NCBI GenBank assembly: GCA_022866645.1
Contig: JALHUQ010000006.1
Coordinates: forward strand, 1-7,671
DNA from: Woeseiaceae bacterium
GTDB lineage: Bacteria; Pseudomonadota; Gammaproteobacteria; Steroidobacterales; Woeseiaceae
Direction of reading: 5' to 3'
DNA: 7,671 nucleotides
The notes under the pieces were generated by a model. The model did not search any database and was not told the DNA's origin. It saw nothing but the letters and a program-made list of their open reading frames with translations. A program made the position numbers and the translations under genes. This document shows positions 1 through 6,469 of the stretch, in pieces (position 1 is the stretch's first letter; the number at the start of each line of letters is the position of its first letter).

Positions 1-1
1 A

Positions 2-1651
2 CCGCTAACGTTCGATCCATCGCGGCCATTTCCGCGCGTTCTTAACAAGAGCTTGAACTTTATTGTTCGGCTGCACGGTAAAGATGCATTCGGCCGACGG
101 CGGCATCGCGGCATGGTGCAGGCCCCTCGGTCCTTGCCACGGGTCATTCGACTTCCCGATAACATCAGCAAACCAGGCGAACACAACTTCGTATTTTTGT
201 CTTCAATTATTCGCGTCAATGTCGACAGCCTGTTTCCAGGGTTGGAGGTTGACGGCTGTTACGAATTTCGGGTGACACGAAATAGCAATCTGTATGTTGA
301 TGATGAGGAGGTCAGCGACCTGGTCCGCGCCCTTGAGGGACAACTTGAGGCCAGCCGCTACGGTGCAACGGTTCGTATCGAAATAGGCTACAAATGTCCT
401 GACGATCTTCGCGAGTTTTTACTAAATCATTTCGAACTGGGTGAGAGTGACTGCTACATGGTTGACGGCCCTGTTAACCTGAATCGACTTGCGACGGTAT
501 GTGATTTGGGAGACCGCCCCGAGCTCCTGTACCCACCATTTTCGCAGGGACTGCCGGAAGAGCTTCGCAGCAACGAGAATATTTTTTCGATTCTTGACAA
601 GAAAAATGTTCTTTTACATCACCCGTACCAGTCCTTCGCACCGGTTATCGACTTCATCGGCGCTGCGGCGGCGGACCCGAATGTTTTGGCCATCAAGCAG
701 ACGCTTTATCGCGCTGGGGCAGAGTCTCCGATTGTCGATCATCTTGTTATAGCGGCTCGTTCCGGCAAAGAAGTGACCGTCATTATCGAGCTTATGGCTC
801 GTTTCGACGAGGCCGCAAACATTTCCCTGGCAAATCGTTTGCAGGAAGCAGGTGCGCACGTTGTTTATGGACTGGTTGGATTCAAGACCCATTCGAAGAT
901 GACGCTGGTGGTGCGACGCTGCGGCGACAAACTTGTTCGCTACGTACATCTCGGCACGGGCAATTATCACCACGCAACCTCATCCGTCTACACAGACTAT
1001 GGATATCTAAGTAGCAGCAATCGCCTTGGTGAGGATGTACACAAGCTATTTCTGCAGCTCACGAGTTTGACGCGGGCCGACGACATGACTCGCATGCTGG
1101 CATCGCCATTCAGTTTGTTTGATGCCCTGCTCGAAAAGATTTGTCGCGAGACGGCAAATGCCAGAGAAGGGAAGAGCGCCCGCATCATTGCCAAGGTCAA
1201 TTCACTGAATGAACCGCAATTGATAGACGCGCTCTATGAAGCCTCTCAGGCGGGCGTTCAGATTGATCTGATCCTGCGGGGTATTTGTTCCCTCCGAGCA
1301 GGCGTCAAAGGGTTGTCTGAAAATATCCGCGTCCGTTCGATCGTCGGCCGCTTCCTGGAGCACTCGCGTGTTTACTACTTTCTCAATGATGGCAAAGAAG
1401 AGTTTTATTGTTCGAGCGCGGATCTGATGGATCGCAACATGTTTCGGCGCAACGAATCCTGTTTCGAGATTCGGCAGATTCCGATGAAGGAACAGATTCG
1501 TCACGACCTGGAACTGTTTCTCGCCGATAACTGTCAGGCCTGGGTGCTCAATAGCGATGGCAGTTATGAGCGGCTGTCACCGGGTGCAAACAAACGTATC
1601 TCCGCGCAGGAAACCTTTCTCGCGGAACTCGCGGGACCGAAACTCGTTTAG
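2..1651 (+). CDS. ppk1: Polyphosphate kinase 1, partial (N-terminus beyond left edge)
   Basis: This enzyme transfers the gamma-phosphate of ATP to a growing inorganic polyphosphate chain, reversibly. The frame is open to the left edge, and the residues before the first possible start (TTG at 53) already match the family (PFPRVLNKSLNFIV), so the gene begins upstream. About 549 residues are present; E. coli PPK1 has 688, so roughly 140 are missing. Counting from base 2, visible family landmarks are Arg237 (IKQTLYR) and Arg267 (ELMARFDE), which match the metal/phosphate-site arginines. His297 (KTHSK) matches the autophosphorylated histidine (His435 in E. coli). His316 (YVHLGTGNY) and His454 (FLEHSRVYYF) match the other conserved active-site histidines. 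The C-terminal SSADLMDRN motif is intact. The gene converges on ppx with 11 bases between stops, unlike the co-directional ppk-ppx operon of E. coli. The identification is very secure. Confidence 0.97.
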   Translation, partial: PLTFDPSRPFPRVLNKSLNFIVRLHGKDAFGRRRHRGMVQAPRSLPRVIRLPDNISKPGEHNFVFLSSIIRVNVDSLFPGLEVDGCYEFRVTRNSNLYVDDEEVSDLVRALEGQLEASRYGATVRIEIGYKCPDDLREFLLNHFELGESDCYMVDGPVNLNRLATVCDLGDRPELLYPPFSQGLPEELRSNENIFSILDKKNVLLHHPYQSFAPVIDFIGAAAADPNVLAIKQTLYRAGAESPIVDHLVIAARSGKEVTVIIELMARFDEAANISLANRLQEAGAHVVYGLVGFKTHSKMTLVVRRCGDKLVRYVHLGTGNYHHATSSVYTDYGYLSSSNRLGEDVHKLFLQLTSLTRADDMTRMLASPFSLFDALLEKICRETANAREGKSARIIAKVNSLNEPQLIDALYEASQAGVQIDLILRGICSLRAGVKGLSENIRVRSIVGRFLEHSRVYYFLNDGKEEFYCSSADLMDRNMFRRNESCFEIRQIPMKEQIRHDLELFLADNCQAWVLNSDGSYERLSPGANKRISAQETFLAELAGPKLV

Positions 1652-1662
1652 CACCGATTTGC

Positions 1663-3198
1663 TCATGCGACGGTCAGTGTGTAGCCTAGTTCCGCAAGAA
1701 ACGCCCGTTCCCTTTCAAGATCAGCAAGGGTGAGCGGATTCGCGGCCAGCCAATCCGGATCGAAGCGAATCGACAGCCCGCTCTCAGATGCGTTTACCAC
1801 CATCGGCGGCATTTCAGCATCATTGCGACTGCGATTCAGCAACACTGCGAGACGCAAAATGACGATCAGTCGAAAGCCCGGTATTCGCCATGCCCGCGGC
1901 AAGGCATCCAGGTGTGATTTTTCAATACGATGGCGTTGGCTACGAATCAGGTTCGCCAGGAAACGCTGCTCTGCCCTGGGGAAGCCAGGCATATCCGCAT
2001 ACTCAGCAATATACGCTCCGTGTCGCTGATAACCGTCGTGAGAAATGTCGATACCAATCTCATGCAGGCAAGCCGCCCACGCAAGCATCTTCTTTGAAAG
2101 GTCGCTCTTGAATCCCCAGGCATCGAAACACTGCGCAAGAATATCGGCCGCTGTTTTTCCAACACGATTCGCTTGCTCTTCGTCGACCTGGTATCGGGAA
2201 ACCATTGAGCGCACCGTGCGCTCACGTGCATCTTCGTGTTGCAAGCGACCCAGCAGGTCGTATAACAGTCCCTCGCGAAGCGCGCCGTCAGAAATACGCA
2301 TTTCGTCAATACGTAATGCGGTGAATATCTCGGCCAGTATCGACAATCCACCAGGCCAAACCTGGGCCCGATTTTCGGTGAGACCTGTTAGTGTCAGTTC
2401 ACTAATTGTGTCGAAAGTCAGAACTCTGTCGATCAGGGCTTCAATCGTACCGAGCGTGATACCCCTTTCGGAAAGGCCGAGCTCGCGCGCGACCAGCTCT
2501 GTCGAAAGAATGGTGCCCGACGTTCCGATCGCCTCAATATTTGTCTTGCCGCGGAAGAACGCTTTCACCGGCCGTAATTCGAGTCGCGCCGCCATTCGGG
2601 CTTTTTCAAAACTCGCACGAGTCAATTTACCGTCTGAAAAAAAGCGCTCGGTCATAGAGACGCATCCCATGTGCAGGCTCTCCAATGCAATGGGTTGCTC
2701 CCCCTCACCGAGAATGACCTCCGTACTGCCACCCCCAATGTCGGTAACCAATCGCAAGCCATCCGTCGGCGGCAGGCTGTGGGTAACTCCGGTGTAGATG
2801 AGACGCGCCTCTTCGATACCTGAAATGACTTCAATCGGATGGCCAAGTCGCGCTTCGGCCTCAGACAGAAAGTTCGTATCTTCGCGGGCCCTTCGAATGG
2901 TGCTGGTACCGGCGGCGCGGACATTGTCGGCGTGCACGTCTCGCAAGCGTTCGCCGAATCGCGATAGACAATCCAGTGCCCGTTGCCGCGCCTCGACCGA
3001 TAGGTCGCCGTTAACAGAGAGTCCTTCCGCCAGCCGGACGGTTTCCCTGATGCGATCGATAATCGCGAGCTGCCCATGGCGCAACTCACCAACAATCATA
3101 TGAAAGCTGTTGGAGCCGAGATCAACGGCCGCAATTAATTCTGGCCGTTGGGCCTCAGACAGTGAAGGAGGATCCGCAACCACAGGTGGTTTGGGCAT
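1663..3198 (-). CDS. ppx: Exopolyphosphatase (Ppx/GppA family)
   Basis: The 511-residue product releases terminal phosphate from polyphosphate; E. coli PPX has 513 residues. The N-terminal actin/Hsp70-like fold shows phosphate loop 1 (DLGSNSFH, residues 26-33), the EEAR segment around Glu129-Glu130 near the catalytic glutamate, phosphate loop 2 (DIGGGSTE, 153-160) and GTSGT (235-239). The C-terminal HD-like helical domain shows AACLHEIG near 375-382, followed by HDGYQRHGAYI. The ATG at 3198 lies inside erpA, giving a 44-base overlap in another frame. No ATG, GTG or TTG in this frame lies between the erpA stop and Asp26, so any usual start must overlap erpA; GTG at 3183 is the alternative. A weak GGAA lies 5 bases before the ATG. 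It is the last gene of the cluster, and its neighbour ppk1 favours polyphosphatase over the related guanosine pentaphosphatase GppA. Confidence 0.94.
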   Translation of the reverse strand: MPKPPVVADPPSLSEAQRPELIAAVDLGSNSFHMIVGELRHGQLAIIDRIRETVRLAEGLSVNGDLSVEARQRALDCLSRFGERLRDVHADNVRAAGTSTIRRAREDTNFLSEAEARLGHPIEVISGIEEARLIYTGVTHSLPPTDGLRLVTDIGGGSTEVILGEGEQPIALESLHMGCVSMTERFFSDGKLTRASFEKARMAARLELRPVKAFFRGKTNIEAIGTSGTILSTELVARELGLSERGITLGTIEALIDRVLTFDTISELTLTGLTENRAQVWPGGLSILAEIFTALRIDEMRISDGALREGLLYDLLGRLQHEDARERTVRSMVSRYQVDEEQANRVGKTAADILAQCFDAWGFKSDLSKKMLAWAACLHEIGIDISHDGYQRHGAYIAEYADMPGFPRAEQRFLANLIRSQRHRIEKSHLDALPRAWRIPGFRLIVILRLAVLLNRSRNDAEMPPMVVNASESGLSIRFDPDWLAANPLTLADLERERAFLAELGYTLTVA

Positions 3199-3514
3199 TC
3201 GGGTTCCGGATGATAAATTGCGCGCCCTGCAGGTCTTCTTTGTAGTCGATCTCGGCGCCCATAAGATACTGGATACTCATCGGATCGATCAGCAACATTA
3301 CGCCCTGATTCTCAACCTGACTGTCTCCATCTTCCACGCTTTCGTCGAACGTGAACCCATACTGAAACCCGGAGCAACCGCCACCCGAAATAAACACGCG
3401 CAATTTCAGGTTGGGATTGTTCTCTTCCGTAATTAATTCACCCACCTTGTGTGCTGCGGCATCTGTGAAGACAACACTGGGTGGTGGTGGTGCGCTTGCT
3501 GTTGCTGTGTCCAT
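3155..3514 (-). CDS. erpA: Iron-sulfur cluster insertion protein ErpA (A-type carrier)
   Basis: A 119-residue A-type carrier that passes Fe-S clusters to apo-proteins in the cytoplasm; in E. coli ErpA serves the isoprenoid enzymes IspG and IspH among others. The three cluster-binding cysteines are present: Cys47 in GGGCSGF, and Cys111 and Cys113 in the C-terminal CGCGSSF. The stretches NPNLKLRV, GFQYGFTFD and DPMSIQYL are close to E. coli ErpA, which favours ErpA over IscA or SufA. The N-terminus carries a short low-complexity extension with four consecutive prolines (residues 10-13 region), a sequence type whose translation usually depends on EF-P. The ATG at 3514 starts 21 bases after the bactofilin stop and has no strong Shine-Dalgarno. 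The last 44 bases also encode the start of ppx. Confidence 0.96.
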   Translation of the reverse strand: MDTATASAPPPPSVVFTDAAAHKVGELITEENNPNLKLRVFISGGGCSGFQYGFTFDESVEDGDSQVENQGVMLLIDPMSIQYLMGAEIDYKEDLQGAQFIIRNPNAQTTCGCGSSFTV

Positions 3515-3535
3515 AATTTTGATCTGCTACTCGTT

Positions 3536-3958
3536 CTAGTCGGCGGACGCTACGGCTTTCATGTCCAATTGGTGGGTCTGTTCCAGAAGTGGCACTTGAC
3601 CCTCAGGCTGGTGCACCAGTTTACCGTTAATTTCGGCGCCCTCTGCCATCTGGATCAGATTGTAATACACATTACCTATGACGCGTGCAGTTGCGCCAAG
3701 TTCAACTCGCTGACTAGCGAATACATCGCCTTTCACTATGCCGTTCAGGATAACGTAAGGAACCGTAACGCCGCCATCGACATGGCCGACATCACTGATA
3801 CTCAGCGCGGAATCCGTGTCCGGATCCGCTGTCACATTGCCTTTGACAGTCCCGTCGATGTGGCAGCCACCGCGAAAGTGCAGGTCCCCGTGTAGTTTGC
3901 TATTTGAGCCGACGAGTGTTTCCACGACAGTGTGCCTGCGTTGTTTCTTGCTGAACAT
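3536..3958 (-). CDS. Bactofilin (polymer-forming cytoskeletal protein)
   Basis: A 140-residue bactofilin. These proteins form right-handed beta-helices that polymerise without nucleotide into filaments and often organise cell-wall enzymes at membrane sites. The core spans about residues 12-113, with the glycine- and valine-rich repeating pattern of the fold (HIDGTVKGNV, GIVKGDVFAS, GATARVIGNVYY, GAEINGKL). The N-terminus MFSKKQRR is short, basic and has an exposed Met-Phe. It resembles the MFSKQAKS membrane-targeting peptide I recall for Caulobacter BacA, so peripheral membrane binding is plausible. The C-terminal tail (about 114-140) is non-repetitive. A good GGAGA site lies 5 bases before the ATG. 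It sits 37 bases after the DUF6776-type membrane protein gene and 21 before erpA, so co-transcription is likely. Confidence 0.93.
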   Translation of the reverse strand: MFSKKQRRHTVVETLVGSNSKLHGDLHFRGGCHIDGTVKGNVTADPDTDSALSISDVGHVDGGVTVPYVILNGIVKGDVFASQRVELGATARVIGNVYYNLIQMAEGAEINGKLVHQPEGQVPLLEQTHQLDMKAVASAD

Positions 3959-3963
3959 CGGTT

Positions 3964-3968
3964 TCTCC
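3964..3968 (-). promoter_or_regulatory. Ribosome binding site of the bactofilin gene
   Basis: On the minus strand, GGAGA lies 5 bases before the ATG at 3958. It is one of only two clear Shine-Dalgarno matches in the window and supports this start and independent translation initiation within the cluster. Confidence 0.7.
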
Positions 3969-3973
3969 GTACT

Positions 3974-3986
3974 GCCGCCTCGCGGC
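3974..3986 (-). other. Small GC hairpin between DUF6776-like gene and bactofilin
   Basis: On the minus-strand transcript, GCCGC-GAG-GCGGC forms a perfect 5-bp stem with a 3-base loop, between the upstream stop and the bactofilin ribosome binding site. A run of U residues precedes it rather than follows it, so it is not an intrinsic terminator for this operon. It might act as an RNA-processing or stability element, or be chance. Confidence 0.3.
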
Positions 3987-3995
3987 TAAAAAAAT

Positions 3996-4742
3996 TCAAC
4001 CCTGACTGGCGGACCAGGCAAAGCTCTCTTCAATACTGGCTATCGAACGCGTCTTGGAACGGACCTCAACGGTGATGCGTTCGGGCGTAAAGCCATCCGG
4101 CAAGACCAGCAGTCGACTAAAATCCTGAAAATAGCGGAATGAGAACGCCCAGGTGTCATCTCCCTTGTCCGGGACCAGGTCAGCCAATACGTAGGTCTTT
4201 TCAACACCATTTTGACTTCCCTCAACGCGCAGGCCGACATCGCCCGAAACCGTGCGATCGTGCTGCATTGCCTGCACCAGTACCAGACGGACATTGAATT
4301 CTCGTTCAGCCGCACCGCGGGACAGCTTCAGCCTTTGTACTCGCAGCCCTGAATTTCCGTCGGACGGCGAAACAATACCCCGGTAAAAGGCGATTGCGTC
4401 GCGTTGCTCCTGAATCTTGGCCAACTGGGTACTTGAACGGGATTCGACCTCCTTGTAGGACTCCCGGTCGATCTCGCGATTCGTCTCTAGAATAGCAACT
4501 TGTTGTTTTAAATCGATAATTTCGTCATTCAGTTGCATGATGTGGTCTTCGAAGGCCTGGCTGATGTTGCCCGCTTCGACGATGTCGAACCCTGCGCGGA
4601 TCCGCCCAAACTCGAATATCAAGTAAGCGCTGATCACAATCAGCAAAACGACAATGGCGCGAAAAACCAGCGTCCTGCCTGTGCCATGTTGTTGTAGAGG
4701 AGACTTTATTGCCACTGCGACGATGAGCCCGGTTGTCGACAA
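3996..4742 (-). CDS. Single-pass membrane protein with coiled coil, DUF6776-like
   Basis: A protein of up to 248 residues with no known catalytic motif. One hydrophobic segment (about 26-46, VFRAIVVLLIVISAYLIF) follows a short basic N-terminus. A heptad-like, charged coiled coil follows (about 60-118), then a probably beta-rich C-terminal domain (about 125-240). The likely topology is N-in with the rest in the periplasm. I place it by recall in the DUF6776 family, often found beside bactofilin and erpA in gammaproteobacteria; the exact family name is less certain than the architecture. The start is uncertain: the longest frame uses TTG at 4742, but GTG at 4715 (giving MAIKSPLQQ) is at least as plausible, and neither has a clear Shine-Dalgarno. 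It lies 70 bases after rppH and 37 before the bactofilin gene. The function is unknown; a membrane partner for the bactofilin is my inference. Confidence 0.8.
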   Translation of the reverse strand: MSTTGLIVAVAIKSPLQQHGTGRTLVFRAIVVLLIVISAYLIFEFGRIRAGFDIVEAGNISQAFEDHIMQLNDEIIDLKQQVAILETNREIDRESYKEVESRSSTQLAKIQEQRDAIAFYRGIVSPSDGNSGLRVQRLKLSRGAAEREFNVRLVLVQAMQHDRTVSGDVGLRVEGSQNGVEKTYVLADLVPDKGDDTWAFSFRYFQDFSRLLVLPDGFTPERITVEVRSKTRSIASIEESFAWSASQG

Positions 4743-4792
4743 GAGGCGTTATGTTACGCGGCTACCTGCATCAACTGAAGTGCGCCAGGTCA

Positions 4793-4810
4793 CGGATTGC
4801 GAAGAATCCG
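4793..4810 (-). other. Intercistronic hairpin just after the rppH stop
   Basis: On the minus strand, CGGATT-CTTCGC-AATCCG is a perfect 6-bp inverted repeat with a 6-base loop, beginning 2 bases past the rppH stop. No U tract follows, so it is a poor intrinsic terminator. Its position suggests protection of the rppH 3' end, or partial uncoupling of rppH from the downstream genes. Confidence 0.4.
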
Positions 4811-4812
4811 AC

Positions 4813-5388
4813 CTAATCGGACTCCCGTCCGGCCGCGGCAACGTCCTTGTCGAAGACTGCTCGCCAGCGTTTCGGCCACCAGCGCGGTTGGGGCGGCAGA
4901 CCGTCTGGATGGACGGAAGGCCCCAGTTCATGCAGCGCCCGCGCGTAAACCCGGCGCTTGAAATAGATCACTTCATTGACGGGCCGCCAGAAGTCGACCC
5001 AGCGAATTCGGTCAAACTCCGGTTTGTCGCAACGATCAAATCGCACCGCGTCATCGCTGCTGGTGAGCCTGAGCATGAACCATCGTTGTTTTTGGCCAAT
5101 ACAGACCGGTTTGCTGTTTCGGCGAACATATTTGTCCGGCAACTTGTAGCGCAGCCAACCGCTCGTGACGGACAGCACTTCGACATCGTCCTTTGCGAGG
5201 CCGACCTCTTCGTGCAGTTCACGAAACATTGCTTCGACCGGTTCCTCGCCTTCTATCATCCCACCTTGCGGAAATTGCCAGCCTTTGGCCCCCACCCGGC
5301 CACCAAGCAGGAGCTGGTTATCGGAATTCGCAAGGATGATACCGACGTTCGCGCGAAACCCTTCGGCGTCTATCCAATCGTTGCCCAT
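4813..5388 (-). CDS. rppH: RNA pyrophosphohydrolase RppH (Nudix hydrolase)
   Basis: This cytoplasmic enzyme removes pyrophosphate from the 5' end of triphosphorylated (or capped) mRNA, leaving a monophosphate that triggers RNase E-dependent decay. The Nudix box is complete: Gly42, Glu48, then RELHEEVGL at 56-64, with Glu57, Glu60 and Glu61 as predicted metal ligands. RppH-specific stretches include GWQFPQGG (36-43), WLRYKLP (78-84) and KPVCIGQKQRWF (93-104). The 191 residues exceed E. coli RppH (176) because of a C-terminal tail rich in Trp, Arg and Pro (PPQPRWWPKRW, about 165-175), which could be an RNA- or protein-contact tail. The ATG at 5388 adds four residues before the E. coli-like start. 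It is first in the five-gene minus-strand cluster and divergent from the permease gene. Confidence 0.95.
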   Translation of the reverse strand: MGNDWIDAEGFRANVGIILANSDNQLLLGGRVGAKGWQFPQGGMIEGEEPVEAMFRELHEEVGLAKDDVEVLSVTSGWLRYKLPDKYVRRNSKPVCIGQKQRWFMLRLTSSDDAVRFDRCDKPEFDRIRWVDFWRPVNEVIYFKRRVYARALHELGPSVHPDGLPPQPRWWPKRWRAVFDKDVAAAGRESD

Positions 5389-5476
5389 AGCAACCGTACT
5401 TAAACTCTAACTGCCGTTTACTTTACACTATCCTTCGCCCGCCGGATCAGAAGATTATTTTGCCGAAAATTAAGCG
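5389..5476. promoter_or_regulatory. Divergent intergenic region between rppH and permease gene
   Basis: These 88 AT-leaning bases must hold the promoters for both the minus-strand rppH cluster and the plus-strand permease, unless other signals lie inside genes. Only weak sigma-70-like candidates are visible, such as TACACT at 5424-5429 on the plus strand with a poor TTAAAC at 5400. There is no Fur-box-like palindrome, and the region is too short for a cobalamin riboswitch. The permease ATG also lacks a clear Shine-Dalgarno. The promoter role comes from gene orientation, not from a strong motif. Confidence 0.5.
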
Positions 5477-6466
5477 ATGAACACCGCACGAAATGGAGCC
5501 CTGTTTGCAGGATTGTTCCTGCTTGCTGGCGCCGCTTTCATCGCGGCCTTGGCGACTGGCAGCGCGGACGTAACATTCAGTGAGTCGATCAACGCGTTGC
5601 GGGGATCGGCGCCCGATCATATTCAGTCTCTGGTTATGGGCCTGCGACTGCCGCGAGCGATGACCGCGTTTGCTGTCGGCGGATTGTTGGCGGTCGCCGG
5701 TGTTCTGATGCAGGTTCTGCTGCGCAATCCTCTGGCGGAACCCTACATACTGGGCAGTTCTGGCGGCGCGGCGGTTGCCGCACTGCTCGCGATGACGCTC
5801 GGAATGAGTAGCCTGATCATCGATCTGTCCGCCTTTGGCGGGGCGATGGCGGCAACATTACTGGTCTTTGCGATAGCTCACGGAACCGGAAGCTGGACTC
5901 CGGCGCGATTGCTGCTGACGGGTGTCGTGCTCGCTGCCGGTTTCAGTGCCGCCACGACCTTGTTGCTGGCGTTATCGCCGGACCAGAACCTTCGCGGCAT
6001 GCTGTTCTGGCTCATGGGCGACCTGAGCTTCGCTTTCAATCCCGCTCGCTGCCTCTGGTTGCTCGCCATATTGCTCATCGCCGGCATGGCATCCGCCAGA
6101 CACCTGAACGTCCTTTCACGAGGCGAGCTTCAGGCAGCAATAGCGGGATTGCCGGTAAAGGGCTTTCGCTATTTGATCTTCTCTGCCGCCGCGCTCGCAA
6201 CCGCGCTCTCTGTTACGACGGTCGGAGTGATCGGATTTATTGGGCTGGTCGTGCCGCACCTTATTCGAATCATCGCCGGAAGCGATCATCGCGTCGTCTT
6301 GCCTGCCTCGGCGCTCGCAGGTGGCACCTTACTCGTTGTCGCCGACACGCTCGCCAGAACATTGATGGCGCCGAGGCAGTTGCCAGTAGGAGCGCTCACC
6401 GCTGCGATTGGTGTGCCGCTATTTCTGATACTGATGAGCCGTAGCCGACAAGGCCGTTATCAATAG
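5477..6466 (+). CDS. FecCD/BtuC-family ABC transporter permease
   Basis: A 329-residue, highly hydrophobic inner-membrane permease of the family that imports vitamin B12 or ferric siderophores; full-length members have about 320-350 residues and around ten membrane helices. Conserved segments seen are RLPRAMTAF (57-65), QVLLRNPLAEPYILG (79-93), GDLSF near 181, GFIGLVVPHLIR (233-244, the coupling region that contacts the ATPase) and GALTAAIGVPLF (315-326). BtuC is the closest match by eye, but the substrate cannot be fixed from the permease alone. Start: ATG at 5477, directly before the first membrane segment. No ATPase (BtuD/FecE) or family-matched binding protein (BtuF/FecB) adjoins it. rppH is divergent on one side and a convergent gene ends 3 bases away on the other, so it seems monocistronic and must use partners encoded elsewhere. 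Confidence 0.9.
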   Translation: MNTARNGALFAGLFLLAGAAFIAALATGSADVTFSESINALRGSAPDHIQSLVMGLRLPRAMTAFAVGGLLAVAGVLMQVLLRNPLAEPYILGSSGGAAVAALLAMTLGMSSLIIDLSAFGGAMAATLLVFAIAHGTGSWTPARLLLTGVVLAAGFSAATTLLLALSPDQNLRGMLFWLMGDLSFAFNPARCLWLLAILLIAGMASARHLNVLSRGELQAAIAGLPVKGFRYLIFSAAALATALSVTTVGVIGFIGLVVPHLIRIIAGSDHRVVLPASALAGGTLLVVADTLARTLMAPRQLPVGALTAAIGVPLFLILMSRSRQGRYQ

Positions 6467-6469
6467 GAA

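Noticed and set aside
53..55. TTG at 53 as the start of ppk1
   Set aside because: The frame stays open to the left edge, and the upstream residues match PPK1, so this is an internal Leu codon of a truncated gene.
2045..2797. 250-residue open frame on the + strand opposite ppx
   Set aside because: It lies wholly antisense to the secure ppx gene, is rich in Ser and Arg as expected of a mirror frame, and shows no family motif.
3449..3895. 148-residue open frame on the + strand opposite bactofilin and erpA
   Set aside because: Its Cys/Trp/Val-rich start is the mirror of the erpA proline codons; no domain is seen, and the opposite strand holds two clear genes.
3974..3995. Hairpin plus T/A run as an intrinsic terminator
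   Set aside because: On the minus-strand transcript the U tract precedes the stem; on the plus strand the stem is followed by A residues. Neither orientation gives a terminator.
4654..5403. 249-residue open frame on the + strand opposite rppH
   Set aside because: It is antisense to rppH and the start of the DUF6776-like gene, with no recognisable domain or ribosome binding site.
5389..5476. Cobalamin riboswitch or Fur box before the BtuC-type permease
   Set aside because: Only 88 bases are available, too short for the riboswitch, and no B12-box-like or Fur-like palindrome is visible.
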